This document shows, in pieces, positions 1 through 8,929 of a DNA stretch of 19,988 nt (positions within the stretch are counted from its first letter, which is position 1; the number at the start of each line of letters is the position of its first letter). Origin of the DNA: Halocafeteria seosinensis. Its lineage: Eukaryota; Sar; Bigyra; Bicosoecida. The notes beneath the pieces were generated by a model. It saw only the letters and a program-made list of their open reading frames with translations, made no database searches and was not told the origin of the DNA. The position numbers and the translations under genes are program-made. Location of the stretch: contig LVLI01001497.1 in assembly GCA_001687465.1 (NCBI GenBank), forward strand, positions 1-19,988, written 5' to 3'.

Positions 1-129
1 CTACTTTTGTCAGTATAGATAATGGTGTATTTGATCATATTTGAGCTCGTCGACCTCTATAATTATACAGTGCATATGCGCAATGACGTATTGCATGTCA
101 ATACATTCATTATTGGAGTTTTATATTCT

Positions 130-235
130 CCACTTTGGGGATCCCCATTCGGGATTTCTTCCCCGGGGGATTTGGGATGGGGAAGCCTTCCCCATCCCCA
201 GTTGGGGAAGTGGGGACGCCATCCCAACAGCCCTA
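130..235. repeat. G/C-rich nested palindromes
   Basis: A dense run of short self-complementary blocks. GGGGATCCCC lies near 137-146, a CCCCGGGG core near 161-168, and a near-perfect hairpin with 12-bp arms (GGGATGGGGAAG / CTTCCCCATCCC, one-base spacer) at 174-198. These are followed by further CCCC/GGGG blocks to about 235. The composition differs sharply from the A/T-rich flanks. It may be the edge of a non-autonomous element, but no terminal inverted repeat or target-site duplication could be fixed. Confidence 0.65.
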
Positions 236-263
236 CAAAGTGGACACCTACAGAGTACCAGTC

Positions 264-410
264 ATCTACCCCTAGGGGTAACTCCAAACTACCCCTAGGG
301 GTAACTCAAACCTACCCCTAGGGGTACTGTAGATCAGATCTACCCCAAATTTCAAAAAAATATTATCCCTAGGGGTACCTGGTAATTCAGGTCTACCCCA
401 AATTTTATAT
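264..410. repeat. 23-bp tandem palindromic repeat
   Basis: The perfect 14-bp palindrome TACCCCTAGGGGTA occurs at 267-280, 290-303 and 313-326, a strict 23-bp period. An imperfect fourth copy lies at 364-377. The spacers are related (AACTCCAAAC, AACTCAAACC). A second motif, CTACCCCAAATTT, occurs near 340-352 and again near 393-405. Function is unknown; it could be satellite-like DNA, part of a transposon end or a protein-binding array. Confidence 0.85.
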
Positions 411-1564
411 GGCTCTTCCAAATGGCTACATTGGTACTTATACACATCCAATAAACAGTGTATTCATCTGTACTGATATATGACTTTGCAAATGGGAATC
501 ATCGCAAATGATAATTGTTTACAGCAGCTACGACACAGTTCTTAAGACTTCAGGCCAGTTGTCGTGGGCGACTCGTGGCGCGTCCCTGGAGTCCTGGATG
601 AAGACTTCAACCTATTGGACGTGAGTTTTGACAGCATTTCTACATTGCTAATGGAATTGAAAGTAATTATGACACATATTCATGAACTGTATATACAAAA
701 CTGCATACCCTTGGTACGCTAAGTATGATCTAAATACCAGGTACCTTGCGAGGAGGATTACCGTATGTGGATTCAGACAGAGTGAGCGTCCATCAGGCAC
801 AATTGGCTACGGCGATGGCACCAGTATGGTGTTTACTGAAGCAGATGGGAATAAGAACGAATGATTCTGATAGCTTTGTGAAGGGAATGGTTCGTCCATG
901 TGCTATGCTGCCCCCGTGAGGGTGAGGTTCGAAGTGTGAAGCAGGCTGCATGCTCATTGACTGCTGTCCTTCTAGGCCTTATTTACTACTGTTGCCCGTC
1001 TGGAACAAGATAGCATTCACGCCGTTGGAAGGAGGATCATTCCGGTATAGTATTGGCTTTGGAATATAGGTATGAGGCAGAAGAAGGATGGTGGGAATTA
1101 CGTGTCTTCTCCTAGGTCCCATTTTGGGGGCTTCATGCAGCCATCAAGAGTATTCACTTTCCACCAAGATACTACAGGTTGTGTCTGTGGAATTATTCAC
1201 TCAGTGGGGAAGTTCGGTTGACTGCAGTGTAGATTTTTCTAGGCTAGCGTCGAGGAATGCTGATCATGAGCAAGGACGATAGACACGTCCTGTTGCACAG
1301 AGGTATCTCAGTATGTAGTGAGAAGCGCTGAGGACTCTTGCATTAGTTGACGGGGCTAATGGAGAAAGGGAGGCCCACTGCTGCTAGCCGGAAGACGCCT
1401 AACGTTAGATGTCTCACCTGAATATCTGCGTTTACGGCATTTATGAGGCGAGGTGATTCTAGTGAATGCTTGAGAAACACAGAGTCTACCGCTACGGCGA
1501 ACACCCGAAAAGAGCATGCGACAAAATTGAAGGAACCGCGGGACCTATATATTAATACGGGGGA
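411..1564. other. No recognisable gene
   Basis: About 1.15 kb with only short, composition-driven reading frames (the longest about 100 codons) and no recognisable protein motif on either strand. It separates the repeat cluster from the 3' end of the MULE coding region, so it may be the non-coding flank of that transposon. I see no RNA gene or terminal repeat here. Confidence 0.5.
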
Positions 1565-2385
1565 TTACTTGCTTGCTACTCCAACAGCGCGATTTGGATT
1601 TGTTGTGGCAAAATACTTCAGCAGGTGCAGAGCAATATTGGCTCTTTCAGTGTCGATAGTCCCCTGGGAAAACGTGAACGGCATGTTCATAGCTAGCAAT
1701 CGCATTAGGCAAGCAACAAACACGCCACAATCGTAGCCGTTGCTCTGTTGGGGACAGACGCCTACGCTTGCCTTCCATTTGACTGTGTTCAGTCGATGTT
1801 GCTCCCCCCGGCTCTTAGCTGATTCATCACTTACCCACCTACGTAAGGCGGTGACGCGATTGTTGTCCATATTTGCTGGGTGGCTGTCGTATTCTATGAT
1901 TTGTTCGGAGTCCATGTCCACAAGGTAGCAGCACCAGTGGTCTGTACCACGCAACATTGGCAGTATCACCCGGTTAACGACGTGTATGTCAAGTCCCTTT
2001 GTCCAGCATTTCGCGCTATCGGAGTCGTATTTTCGCTGTTCGGGTCTTCTACCTTTTACCATCATCTTGTTTTTGAAGAAAACCGAAGGTATAAACACCT
2101 TAAGCTGCGCTTGTGAGGTCAGGTACATTCCGTACGTGTCTTCGAGGATGTATTGTGGCTCATCGCGCTCGTCAATCTGAAATGTAACGGGCAAACTTTG
2201 CTCCTGAGTACCTACTGACCTAAGAAACGATACTCTCGTCTTCTTCGGTGGAGAAAATGGTTGGCTAGTGGTAATCGCTGCATCCATGCACCTTTTGATT
2301 TCGGAACGGACCTGATGAAATATCTTTGGGCCTATCCGAGAAATTTCCTTCAGCTTCTGGCAGTGACCGTGGTCGACCAACCATG
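1565..2385 (-). pseudogene. Ulp1/SENP-like C48 protease domain of the MULE
   Basis: An open segment of about 271 residues with the complete Ulp1 catalytic set. His is in GTDHWCCYLVD (about residue 148), Asp in IIEYDSH (about 165), and the oxyanion Gln and nucleophile Cys in PQQSNGYDCGVFV (about 212 and 218). C48 enzymes cleave SUMO or related ubiquitin-like proteins, and the versions carried by transposons are of unknown role. The domain itself looks undamaged. It joins the transposase and linker only across a frame change near 2400 and has no convincing ATG of its own, so it is treated as part of the broken element. A separate spliced protease gene is a less likely reading. Confidence 0.8.
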
Positions 2386-3919
2386 ATCTGCTCTGCAGGG
2401 CTTTCTCGTTCGTTCCGCGAGCCTATCGATCATCCGTTCACGTGCGCAAGAGCGATGAAGTTCCTCATTCAATGTCTCATTGCGCGCCCCCGTATCATGA
2501 TCATCATCATCTTCTTCATCGGACACCGGAACCATATTACATGCTTCATCTGGAACATCAACAGCAGTGTTAACTGTATCGAGGGTGAATTCTTCAGTGA
2601 TTGGTTTTCCAGCCTTGTCCATGACTGCGCTAGGCACCCCGTTGTACAGATCTTTGAAGTTCGAAGTGTACGGGCAATGTAGTTGCATGCGAATAGGGTG
2701 ATAAAAGATGCATGATGCCGACAACTTCTTTGGATGATAACGGCAAGACAATGCGGGCAGGAAACTCCCTCAAACATGTGGAACGAACATCCAAGGCAAA
2801 CCACTTTGTTGTCTTGGTTGTGACTCACGATATACTCATCCCTAGTCCGTGGATCGGTTACCGTGTAGAATGAAATATTCCTTTGGTAATATTTCAAGAA
2901 TTCCTCTGTCTCCTTCTTCGATGCCGGAGTGGCTTTCTCTGAGTGCTTCAGGAGTACTCGTCTTATTGTTGCCCAGTAGTCGGCGAACCTCAAGCTGTCA
3001 ACACACGTAATCGCGCACCGCAGCGTCTTTCCAGCTGTTTTCTTTCGGCTGTATCGTTGACCTTCAGTAACTCCTTCTTGCAGTTTCGAATAAAGTGCCA
3101 AGAGCAACCTCTGCGAGAACGGTCAGTGTCAGATATTCAAGCCTGCATCTGTCACTAATGAATCCAATCACGCTTACCGGTGAAACGTTCGCGGCCAGAA
3201 AGTCCTAGAGGCTTTCCTGAATCCTGAAGCGTCATCAGTTACCAATAGCCAGGGGTCTACTTTTTTAAGAGATTATGAACCAATGCTAAGGCTTTCATCG
3301 CAGTATTGGACGATTCATTAAAACCGAGACCAAGAGCGATCACTGCGACTTCTCCGTCTCGGGCAAATGTGTCGAATACGTACAAGCGTGCATCGGGTCC
3401 ATTTACCGTTACCTGGTGTGTTGCATCCATATGCAAAGGGTCTTCAAACTCAGTGCATGCCTGCATCATTTTTGGAGACGCCCAAATGAGAAGATTGCTG
3501 TCTTCTTTGAATTCGCAGTGGTTTTCTTGCAGCTGTCGAATCACTTCCTGCATTATAGATTCCTGTTCCATGGGAACTTCCGCGGCCCGGTTTATCGCGC
3601 GTTCGAGGTTCGCACTGATCTCCCTTGCACCTGTTGCTGCGTTCGCTGCCATTGCAGTCGAAATTCCGGAGTATTTCAACTTGGTCCGTATAATCTCTGA
3701 GACGGCAGTATCCCGGCTTAGGAGTGCTGCCATTTCCTCACCGAATTTGTGGACGTGCGTACTCTTAAGTGTCAGTTGGATCTCGTCGATCATACCCTCA
3801 TGTGTGCTGCAATGTATATGGATCACAAGCGGGCAGCGTACGGACGTTTTTGCCTTGTTGCAGGCTAGTCTGCGGCAGATTTGTGGAGTGTAGGAGGTGC
3901 TACATGTGCGAGTAGACAT
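2385..3919 (-). pseudogene. MULE transposase (DDE + SWIM), frameshifted
   Basis: The first segment (3257-3919, 220 residues, ATG at 3919) has spaced Cys residues and a THVH pair, as in FLYWCH/FAR1-type zinc fingers. Near residue 165 comes MDATHQVTVNG, the first catalytic Asp of the MULE DDE domain, followed by YVFDTFARDGEVAVIALGL. The stop at 3257-3259 interrupts it, but the -1 frame continues with WLLVTDDASGFRKA, the second Asp region, up to a likely donor at 3177 (GTAAGCG). After an acceptor near 3105 the frame reads CSWHFIRNCKKELL, the family's helical H-rich insertion. The frame shifts again before FADYWATIRRVLLKHS. The SWIM finger (C-x2-C, then FEGVSCPHCLAV) lies at 2751-2798 and has CxxC instead of the usual CxC. 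After it, another frame shift leads into an acidic linker rich in Asp. Probably a dead copy. Confidence 0.8.
3260..3266 (-). other. A AAA AAG slippery heptamer before a stop
   Basis: On the minus strand the zero-frame codons are TTA AAA AAG TAG. The heptamer A AAA AAG is in the exact X XXY YYZ register of a -1 frameshift site and lies directly before the stop. A -1 shift continues into the second catalytic block of the transposase (VTDD). It could be a functional recoding site or just loss of one A from a seven-A run. Other frame breaks in the same element favour decay. Confidence 0.4.
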
Positions 3920-4434
3920 TAAAGTAAAGATGTGTCCTTGCGAAAAGCCCTGATTTCGGACAGGCTGCGCGATTCCCGGGCCGGACTCAGGGCAGTTGGT
4001 TAGTTAGCGGTTAGTGTGTTGAGCCTTCACCTTGTATAATATCACGTAGAATGGATTCCGCTGGTTAAAACTATGTAGTTGGTGCCTGAAGTTACTGCCA
4101 AACTCTAGAGTGTCTAGAAGGTTTTTGTAGATGCTGCAGCTCCGGGTCATTAGGACCGCCCGAAAATGGTAACCATAGAATTCCATGGTTTGGCTGATAT
4201 TCAAAAGATCTTGGCATATCAGAGATTCTATCGGCCGGCAAACGCAGCATGACTTGGCTTGCTAAGCCTGGGAAGATTGAGTCGCAGCGGCAAGGAATTG
4301 GCTTGGGGTTGACGCACGCAAGTGTGGATGAGGAAAACGATGTACCGGTACGGTAGACGAAAAGTAAACGAGTTAGCCAATGGGTTGGTGTAAGTCATTT
4401 GACATAGCGAAAGAATCGACCGTATGCAGTGCGC
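3920..4434. other. No recognisable gene
   Basis: About 515 bases between the transposase start and the stop of the ATPase gene. Only short frames are present and none shows a family motif. It would hold any promoter or terminal repeat of the MULE and the 3' flank of the ATPase gene, but neither can be pinpointed. Confidence 0.5.
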
Positions 4435-5802
4435 TTACACGGGAGGGATATCCATGCTCTCCCGTGTAGCGATGGGGGTACCATGTTCCCCATTGGGCAC
4501 ATTGTTCGCTTCCGCGTCACAAATCCGCTCAAAGTCAGGGTACGGCTCTCCAAGGAAGCGCTCCAGCATTTCGTTCTCAACGTATACAGTCTCAAATAGG
4601 TAGCACCCACGAGGATCCTGAGTCAGGATGTTACCGGCATTAAGAAAACTCCGTAAGACGTCAATATCACAGCCAGCACGCGTTACAACACGTTCCACGT
4701 CGATGTTCCGCAAACACTTTTCTGGACTCACTTTACCGTTCCGGATACCGCGCGAATGGTCAGACAACTCCACCAAGACGGCATCGAAACATGCTTTCGT
4801 GGCTGCATCTCCAAGTGACGCCCGTGCTTCTGCGTAGGCAGTTTCCACAACTTCTCGCAGTTCGATGTTACGGAGGGATACTATGTCCGCTTTCGTCACC
4901 TCTTTTCCAGAGTTAGCGTTTGGGACAATGGTCTCTAGATCACCCGGCTTTCCCCCAACGACGTGCCAAATCCAGCAAGCCACTGGATTTTCGATGCTCT
5001 TCACTTTGCCGAGATACTCATATGCTTCTTCGCGAGAAACAGCCCCGAATATAACATGTTTTGCTCTGATCAGATCGGATACACGTTGGAGTTTTTGCAT
5101 TCCTTCTCCTGGGGAGGAGACGAGAACCGTCTTCCATGATCTCTTGTTTTTTCCGAGCCCACCCAACGTGACCCATCGATACACATCATCCGCCGAAGCC
5201 ACATTGATGTCATCAATAACAAGCAATGGTGCTGTCTTGCTCGAAACGTATTCATTCCTCAGTGCCCGCTGGAGATACGGGACTGTCTCCGCGGAGAATC
5301 GCGAGCCCTTGGGCAGTTCTACATAGGTTTTGAAGCAGTTCAGGAAGGGAGTGAACGTCTCATCCTCTTTGTAAGCCAGATACAACACCGGTTTCCCGGA
5401 CAACGAGGTGCGATTTACCAGCATTTCGGCCTCCGTTGTTTTCCCCACCTGTTTGGGCCCATACCAAATTTGAAAAAAGGCTTCATCCAAGGAAGGATAC
5501 ACATTCGACCGGTTGATATAATAGTTTCCAGCAAACCTTCTCGGTGTGGGATGTTGCATCAAGTAGCGTAATTGGTCATGCGGTAAGGGACGAGCGTGCC
5601 AAAGAAGGTTAGAAACGTATTCTGTCATAAACGGTCGCGTGGTGTCTTGCCAGCCAGGTCCGAGGGTCCAGTTTGCCAGGGGAAACACTAACGCTACACC
5701 AAAGAGAGCAACAAGTAATGTGCCACACGTCACGACAACATTCCCCAAAGCACTCTTGATAGTCTCCCCCCCTGCATGTGCAGCCGCTTGACCTGGCTGC
5801 AT
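4435..5802 (-). CDS. Membrane-anchored P-loop ATPase (archaeal-ATPase/STAND-like)
   Basis: An intact 455-residue reading frame. After a short hydrophilic start, one hydrophobic segment (about residues 21-43) should anchor the protein in a membrane. The ATPase domain follows, with Walker A GPKQVGKTT at 115-123, Walker B PLLVIDDIN at 192-200, a sensor-like strand TVLVSSPGEG near 225-234, and VVGGKPGDL near 281-289. The last resembles the GG-x-P-x-x-L motif of archaeal ATPases and STAND NTPases. The C-terminal 160 residues are helical and unassigned, with no repeat sensor visible. Proteins of this ATPase class are abundant in Archaea and were expanded in at least one red alga (Galdieria) after proposed gene transfer, so a transferred origin is possible but unproven. 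The start chosen is the first ATG, just before the hydrophobic segment. It lies next to the MULE but shares no frame with it. Substrate and partners are unknown. Confidence 0.75.
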   Translation of the reverse strand: MQPGQAAAHAGGETIKSALGNVVVTCGTLLVALFGVALVFPLANWTLGPGWQDTTRPFMTEYVSNLLWHARPLPHDQLRYLMQHPTPRRFAGNYYINRSNVYPSLDEAFFQIWYGPKQVGKTTEAEMLVNRTSLSGKPVLYLAYKEDETFTPFLNCFKTYVELPKGSRFSAETVPYLQRALRNEYVSSKTAPLLVIDDINVASADDVYRWVTLGGLGKNKRSWKTVLVSSPGEGMQKLQRVSDLIRAKHVIFGAVSREEAYEYLGKVKSIENPVACWIWHVVGGKPGDLETIVPNANSGKEVTKADIVSLRNIELREVVETAYAEARASLGDAATKACFDAVLVELSDHSRGIRNGKVSPEKCLRNIDVERVVTRAGCDIDVLRSFLNAGNILTQDPRGCYLFETVYVENEMLERFLGEPYPDFERICDAEANNVPNGEHGTPIATRESMDIPPV

Positions 5803-6442
5803 GATTGCCAGGGTGAGACAATACTAGCATGTGTTTCTTCAAGGTCCAATTTCAACGTCGTAGCAAATTCCAAATGGGGTGAATAATCGGTAGGGATACT
5901 TTGAAACCACCAAGAAGGAAGTCTTTTTTCTGGTCCGAGCACAAGTTCTGGCTGGAGCCCGGGCTCCCGGCCCAGTCTCGGGGGGCTTAGCCCCGTGTTA
6001 TGAATCCGGAGGGGATCTTCGTCGAAACATATCATCCTCAATCGTCCCTCTTGTCTTTTTTTTCCTCTTTTTTGTCTGTGGAAATTCACAGTGCAATTTC
6101 TGTAGTGGCCGGAACCGGAGGAGCCCGGAGGAATGACGAGCACTAGATATCGCACTACAGTATTCGTTCATTTTTTGACTGTAAATCCGTATTTTAAGAC
6201 TGAAACGGACATGCTTCTGCTGACACTGACACGAACTCTACGCGTGAAGGTCCAGATGGACGGCGAAGAATGATTCTGCGCGGCTTCCGCTGCTCGACAC
6301 AGCAAACCCACGGATTCTGCCTTATTACGGTGTGGTATACGATCGATCTTTGTCGCCTTTCTTGTGTACTGTGCATTTGGCGGGCGTTATTTGAACAGCG
6401 AAGAAAGTTTGAACACCGAATTCTCGCGTTTCGCTGCATTCA
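5803..6442. other. Intergenic, likely ATPase upstream region
   Basis: About 640 bases without a supportable gene. It contains a pyrimidine tract (TTTTTTTTCCTCTTTTTT near 6057-6074 on the plus strand) and G/C-rich sequence near 5955-5995. The ATPase promoter should lie here, but no TATA-like or other element can be assigned with confidence. Confidence 0.45.
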
Positions 6443-7120
6443 ATGGCCTTCAATGAGGTGAACAAGGAACTGAACGACGCTTTAGGGGATAAAGGTTCAG
6501 GATGTCCAACGATGGTTGCCAGCATTGATTCGTCATGTTTGGTTTATATGATGGAAAGTGGGACAGCCATCAACTGATTTCTATCGGATACTGTTGGTGC
6601 ACATAAGGGCCCCTTAGCTGGGCATATTAAACAGATATCATCATGTTTGTGCTACCGCGACACAACAGTCATTACAGGAAGTGCCGACAATACCATTCGT
6701 GTTTGGGACACGTCTCTCAAGAGGATCTACGGAAAGATCCATGCAAACATACGAATTGGAGACAGTGAGATAGTTCGCCCAGAAGATGGTCAAGACGAGG
6801 ACATCTCCAGTCCCAAGGCCCAGAGGAAGCAATTGGGTCATTTAGGGGCACTACAAGGTCACCGCGGTGCAGTAGTATGTGTTAAAGCGAGCAACAAGAT
6901 AATCGTATCTGGTAGTACCGACGCGACAGTTTGTGTTTGGGACGTCCAGAAGTTTACGTTGTTGAGGAAGCTCCGAGGGCATGAATCTCGTTACTTTTGC
7001 ATGTTGCACAGCATTCATCCAGAAGTTGAGAGTATTTCTCGTTTTGTGCAGAACTCACAGGAAGGAAAACCTGCCTTGATGGAAAACCCGCTCAACCATA
7101 AGGGTGTGACAAAATTTGGT
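6443..7120 (+). pseudogene. WD40-repeat fragment with in-frame stop
   Basis: A plus-strand frame starts at ATG 6443 (MAFNEVNKELND) and runs to a TGA at 6575-6577. It continues in the same frame, without a shift, through about two WD40 repeats. The first contains GHIKQISSC then VITGSADNTIRVWD; the second GHRGAVVCVKA then IIVSGSTDATVCVWD. A third repeat begins (LRKLRGHESR) and then dissolves into unrelated sequence. A beta-propeller normally needs about seven repeats, so this is a remnant even without the stop. It is the only convincing plus-strand coding sequence in the window. It could instead be an exon group of a larger gene with the TGA inside an unrecognised intron, but I found no matching splice pair. 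Confidence 0.65.
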
Positions 7121-7150
7121 TTTTTTTTTCTTTTCTTTCTTTCGACTTAC

Positions 7151-7212
7151 TTTGGTTTCACCAGGACTGTAGCTGTTTCAGCTTTCTTTCCAGCCTGTTT
7201 CTTGCCCGGAAT
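7151..7212 (-). pseudogene. PGKK small basic protein, copy 1 (truncated)
   Basis: A first-exon relic of the family described at 7816-8047 and 8930-9147. It reads (I)PGKKQAGKKAETA, almost identical to the first exon of copy 2, but the start codon is ATT instead of ATG. A good donor (AAA|GTAAGT) still follows at 7150. No second exon resembling the lysine-rich C terminus can be found downstream; that DNA instead runs into the plus-strand WD40 remnant. Most likely a dead 5' fragment left by tandem duplication. Confidence 0.7.
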
Positions 7213-7225
7213 CTTGATTGTGTAG

Positions 7226-7815
7226 TCTGTGAAATTGTACTTAGTGTATGTAGGGATGTATTTCCGAACTCGTGTGTTGCTATTTAACCAACTTCGACTA
7301 TGTGTCTGGAAAAGTCTTCAAAGTTTTTACTTATCTTTCTAGTATAGAGAGGGAGAGTCTTCCTCGTTTAGAATTCCAAATTTCGAACTTGGTCAAGTTG
7401 AATCAGAGTCTCTAACTTCGGAAAATTAAGTTAAGTGCTGACTTGAAGATACTGCAGGCTCCTAGTAACATTTATTTGTACTTAATGTACTTTACCTACT
7501 ACTGAGTGGCTTCGTAATCACTGGCTAGCGAAGGAAAACCACGACATGAGCATGCGGGATACTCTCAAGCGCCAGTTTCTTTTTTGGAATTGTGCCTAGG
7601 AATCAGTATGCAGGATAACATATGGTGATATGCAATGCGCTCATGTGTATTGATGCAGGATATACGTTGGGCAAGAATCGCGGTTTCTGTGTGGGTAAGA
7701 AACAGCTCTCTCGATGCAGTGCAGTTTCGAGTTGCATATCCTGATAACACGAGCTGCGGTGCATTCATGCTATACGAACACTGCCATATGGAAATCCAGG
7801 TCACCAGAGTGACAC
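7226..7815. other. No recognisable gene
   Basis: About 590 bases of rather A/T-rich DNA between small-protein copies 1 and 2, with no frame of recognisable type and no RNA gene seen. It should include the 3' flank of copy 2 and the upstream flank of the truncated copy 1. Confidence 0.5.
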
Positions 7816-8047
7816 TTAAGATGATCCCTTCTTTCCTTCAGCTTTTCGACCCTTCTTTGCGGGAGCTGTCGTTTTCTTCGCATCTGACACTACTGGCACG
7901 TCTTTAGCTTTCTGCAGACAGGACGAATAGCAGTACACTATGAATATTGTGCCGTATAGGTCTACAAGCCTGGCGAACAAAACACACCTTTGATTCAGCA
8001 GAGATAGCGGTTTCAGCTTTCTTGCCGGCTTGTTTCTTTCCTGGCAT
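7816..8047 (-). CDS. Small lysine-rich protein, PGKK family copy 2
   Basis: A two-exon gene. Exon 1 (8047-7988, 20 codons) encodes MPGKKQAGKKAETAISAESK. The intron (7987-7912) runs from GTGTGT to TGTCTGCAG. Exon 2 (7911-7816, 31 codons plus TAA) begins KAKDVPVV and ends in a Lys/Gly-rich tail, APAKKGRKAEGKKGSS. The product is 51 residues, strongly basic, probably disordered, and resembles a histone H1 or HMGN-like tail in composition only. Support comes from copy 3, which has the same start context (AAGATGCCAGGAAAGAAA), the same exon layout with a phase-0 intron and the same KKxSS ending. A nucleic-acid-binding or chromatin role is plausible but is inferred only from charge. Confidence 0.72.
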
Positions 8048-8929
8048 CTTGGCTAATTCGTTGGCTTTGTAACTAACAACTTTCAGTACACACACAACTT
8101 TCAGTTCCTCCTCTGTGGAATTCTTCCTTTACTAATGTTACTGGTGGCAAATTTTCAATCCTTTTAGTTATTATCAACTAGTGTCTATTATGTCTAGAAT
8201 CCGTTTATGGTTCGAAATTTGGAACATTTTACGTATCTGTTTGTGCAATTCCTTCCAGGGGTTCAAGTTAGTCTGCTGGGCGCCAAGCGGGATATTCCGT
8301 ATCCTTGTCCTCGGCGTCTTTATGCGGATAAACTTCAATAGGTGCTATAGAACGTACTGTACTTAATCATAAATGTGATGTCTTAAGGGAGAATGGAAGC
8401 ATGACATAAGGCCAGGAAGACAGCCAATTCTACCAGACTCCGGACTCGAGCCGCGTCGAACGGGCGAAACCTTCGAAACCTCAGTTTCAACATAGCCCCC
8501 AATAATGATAATTGCTCCTGCCTTCAAGCTCGAATCGAGCCCCATGGTGGCTGTTAGATGGACTCAGATGACCTATAGGCGGAAGCACGGGTGTAGATGG
8601 TAGGAGAAAGGTTAAGGAACCTTAGCAATGCAGAACTGGAGTCTGGCTATATATCTTTACTTTGACGAATGATAAAAAATATTCACCAGAGAGTATTAGA
8701 TAGAGGATGTGTACTAGTTGCTTCATACAAGGCAGGCGGGAAATGTGTCGTTCAAATGTTTATTTATAGAACCTTCCACGTCCGTTTCTTTGTTTTCCCA
8801 TTTAACTTCCACGGTTCTTTATGGATTCCATGTTATTAACAGAGCAATCCCCCCCATTATGTCTCGCATTGCAGCAAACACATCGCTCAGTCACTTCCAA
8901 TTATCCATTGGTCCTTTCCTATTTAGTGT
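8048..8929. other. No recognisable gene
   Basis: About 880 bases between small-protein copies 2 and 3. The short frames here carry no family motif. A C/G-rich patch around 8430-8480 (containing GACTCGAGCC) has a faint tRNA T-arm look, but no cloverleaf can be built. The promoter of copy 2 and the 3' flank of copy 3 should lie here. Confidence 0.5.

Larger units (their letters stand above)
1565..3919 (-). mobile_element. Decayed MULE transposon with Ulp1 domain
   Basis: A minus-strand coding region of Mutator-like type. In order of translation it has a Cys/His zinc-binding N terminus, an RNase-H-fold DDE transposase core, a SWIM zinc finger, an acidic linker and a C48 (Ulp1/SENP) cysteine protease. 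MULE transposases carrying or accompanied by Ulp1-like proteases are known from plants and other eukaryotes. All parts are on one strand and in the expected order, which suggests one fused protein here. It is interrupted by frame changes near 3260, 3035, 2725 and 2400. Terminal inverted repeats and target-site duplications were not found by eye, so the limits given are those of the coding part only. Confidence 0.82.

Noticed and set aside
22-321. 99- and 85-codon plus-strand frames over the palindromes
   Set aside because: They arise from the repeat and G/C-block composition and encode repetitive sequence without domain features.
264-410. CRISPR-like array
   Set aside because: The period is 23 bp with short similar spacers, the context is eukaryotic and no cas gene is present. 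It is a simple palindromic tandem repeat.
3306-3893. 195-codon plus-strand frame
   Set aside because: Lies entirely opposite the transposase coding segment, has no motif and is explained as a shadow of that gene.
6575-6577. TGA in the WD40 fragment as a selenocysteine codon
   Set aside because: WD40 proteins are not known selenoproteins, no SECIS-like structure was recognised, and the gene is truncated anyway.
8390-8490. tRNA gene
   Set aside because: A GGCTCGAGTCC-like T-arm and a TGGTAGAATTGG D-loop-like string occur on the minus strand, but in the wrong order and without acceptor or anticodon stems.
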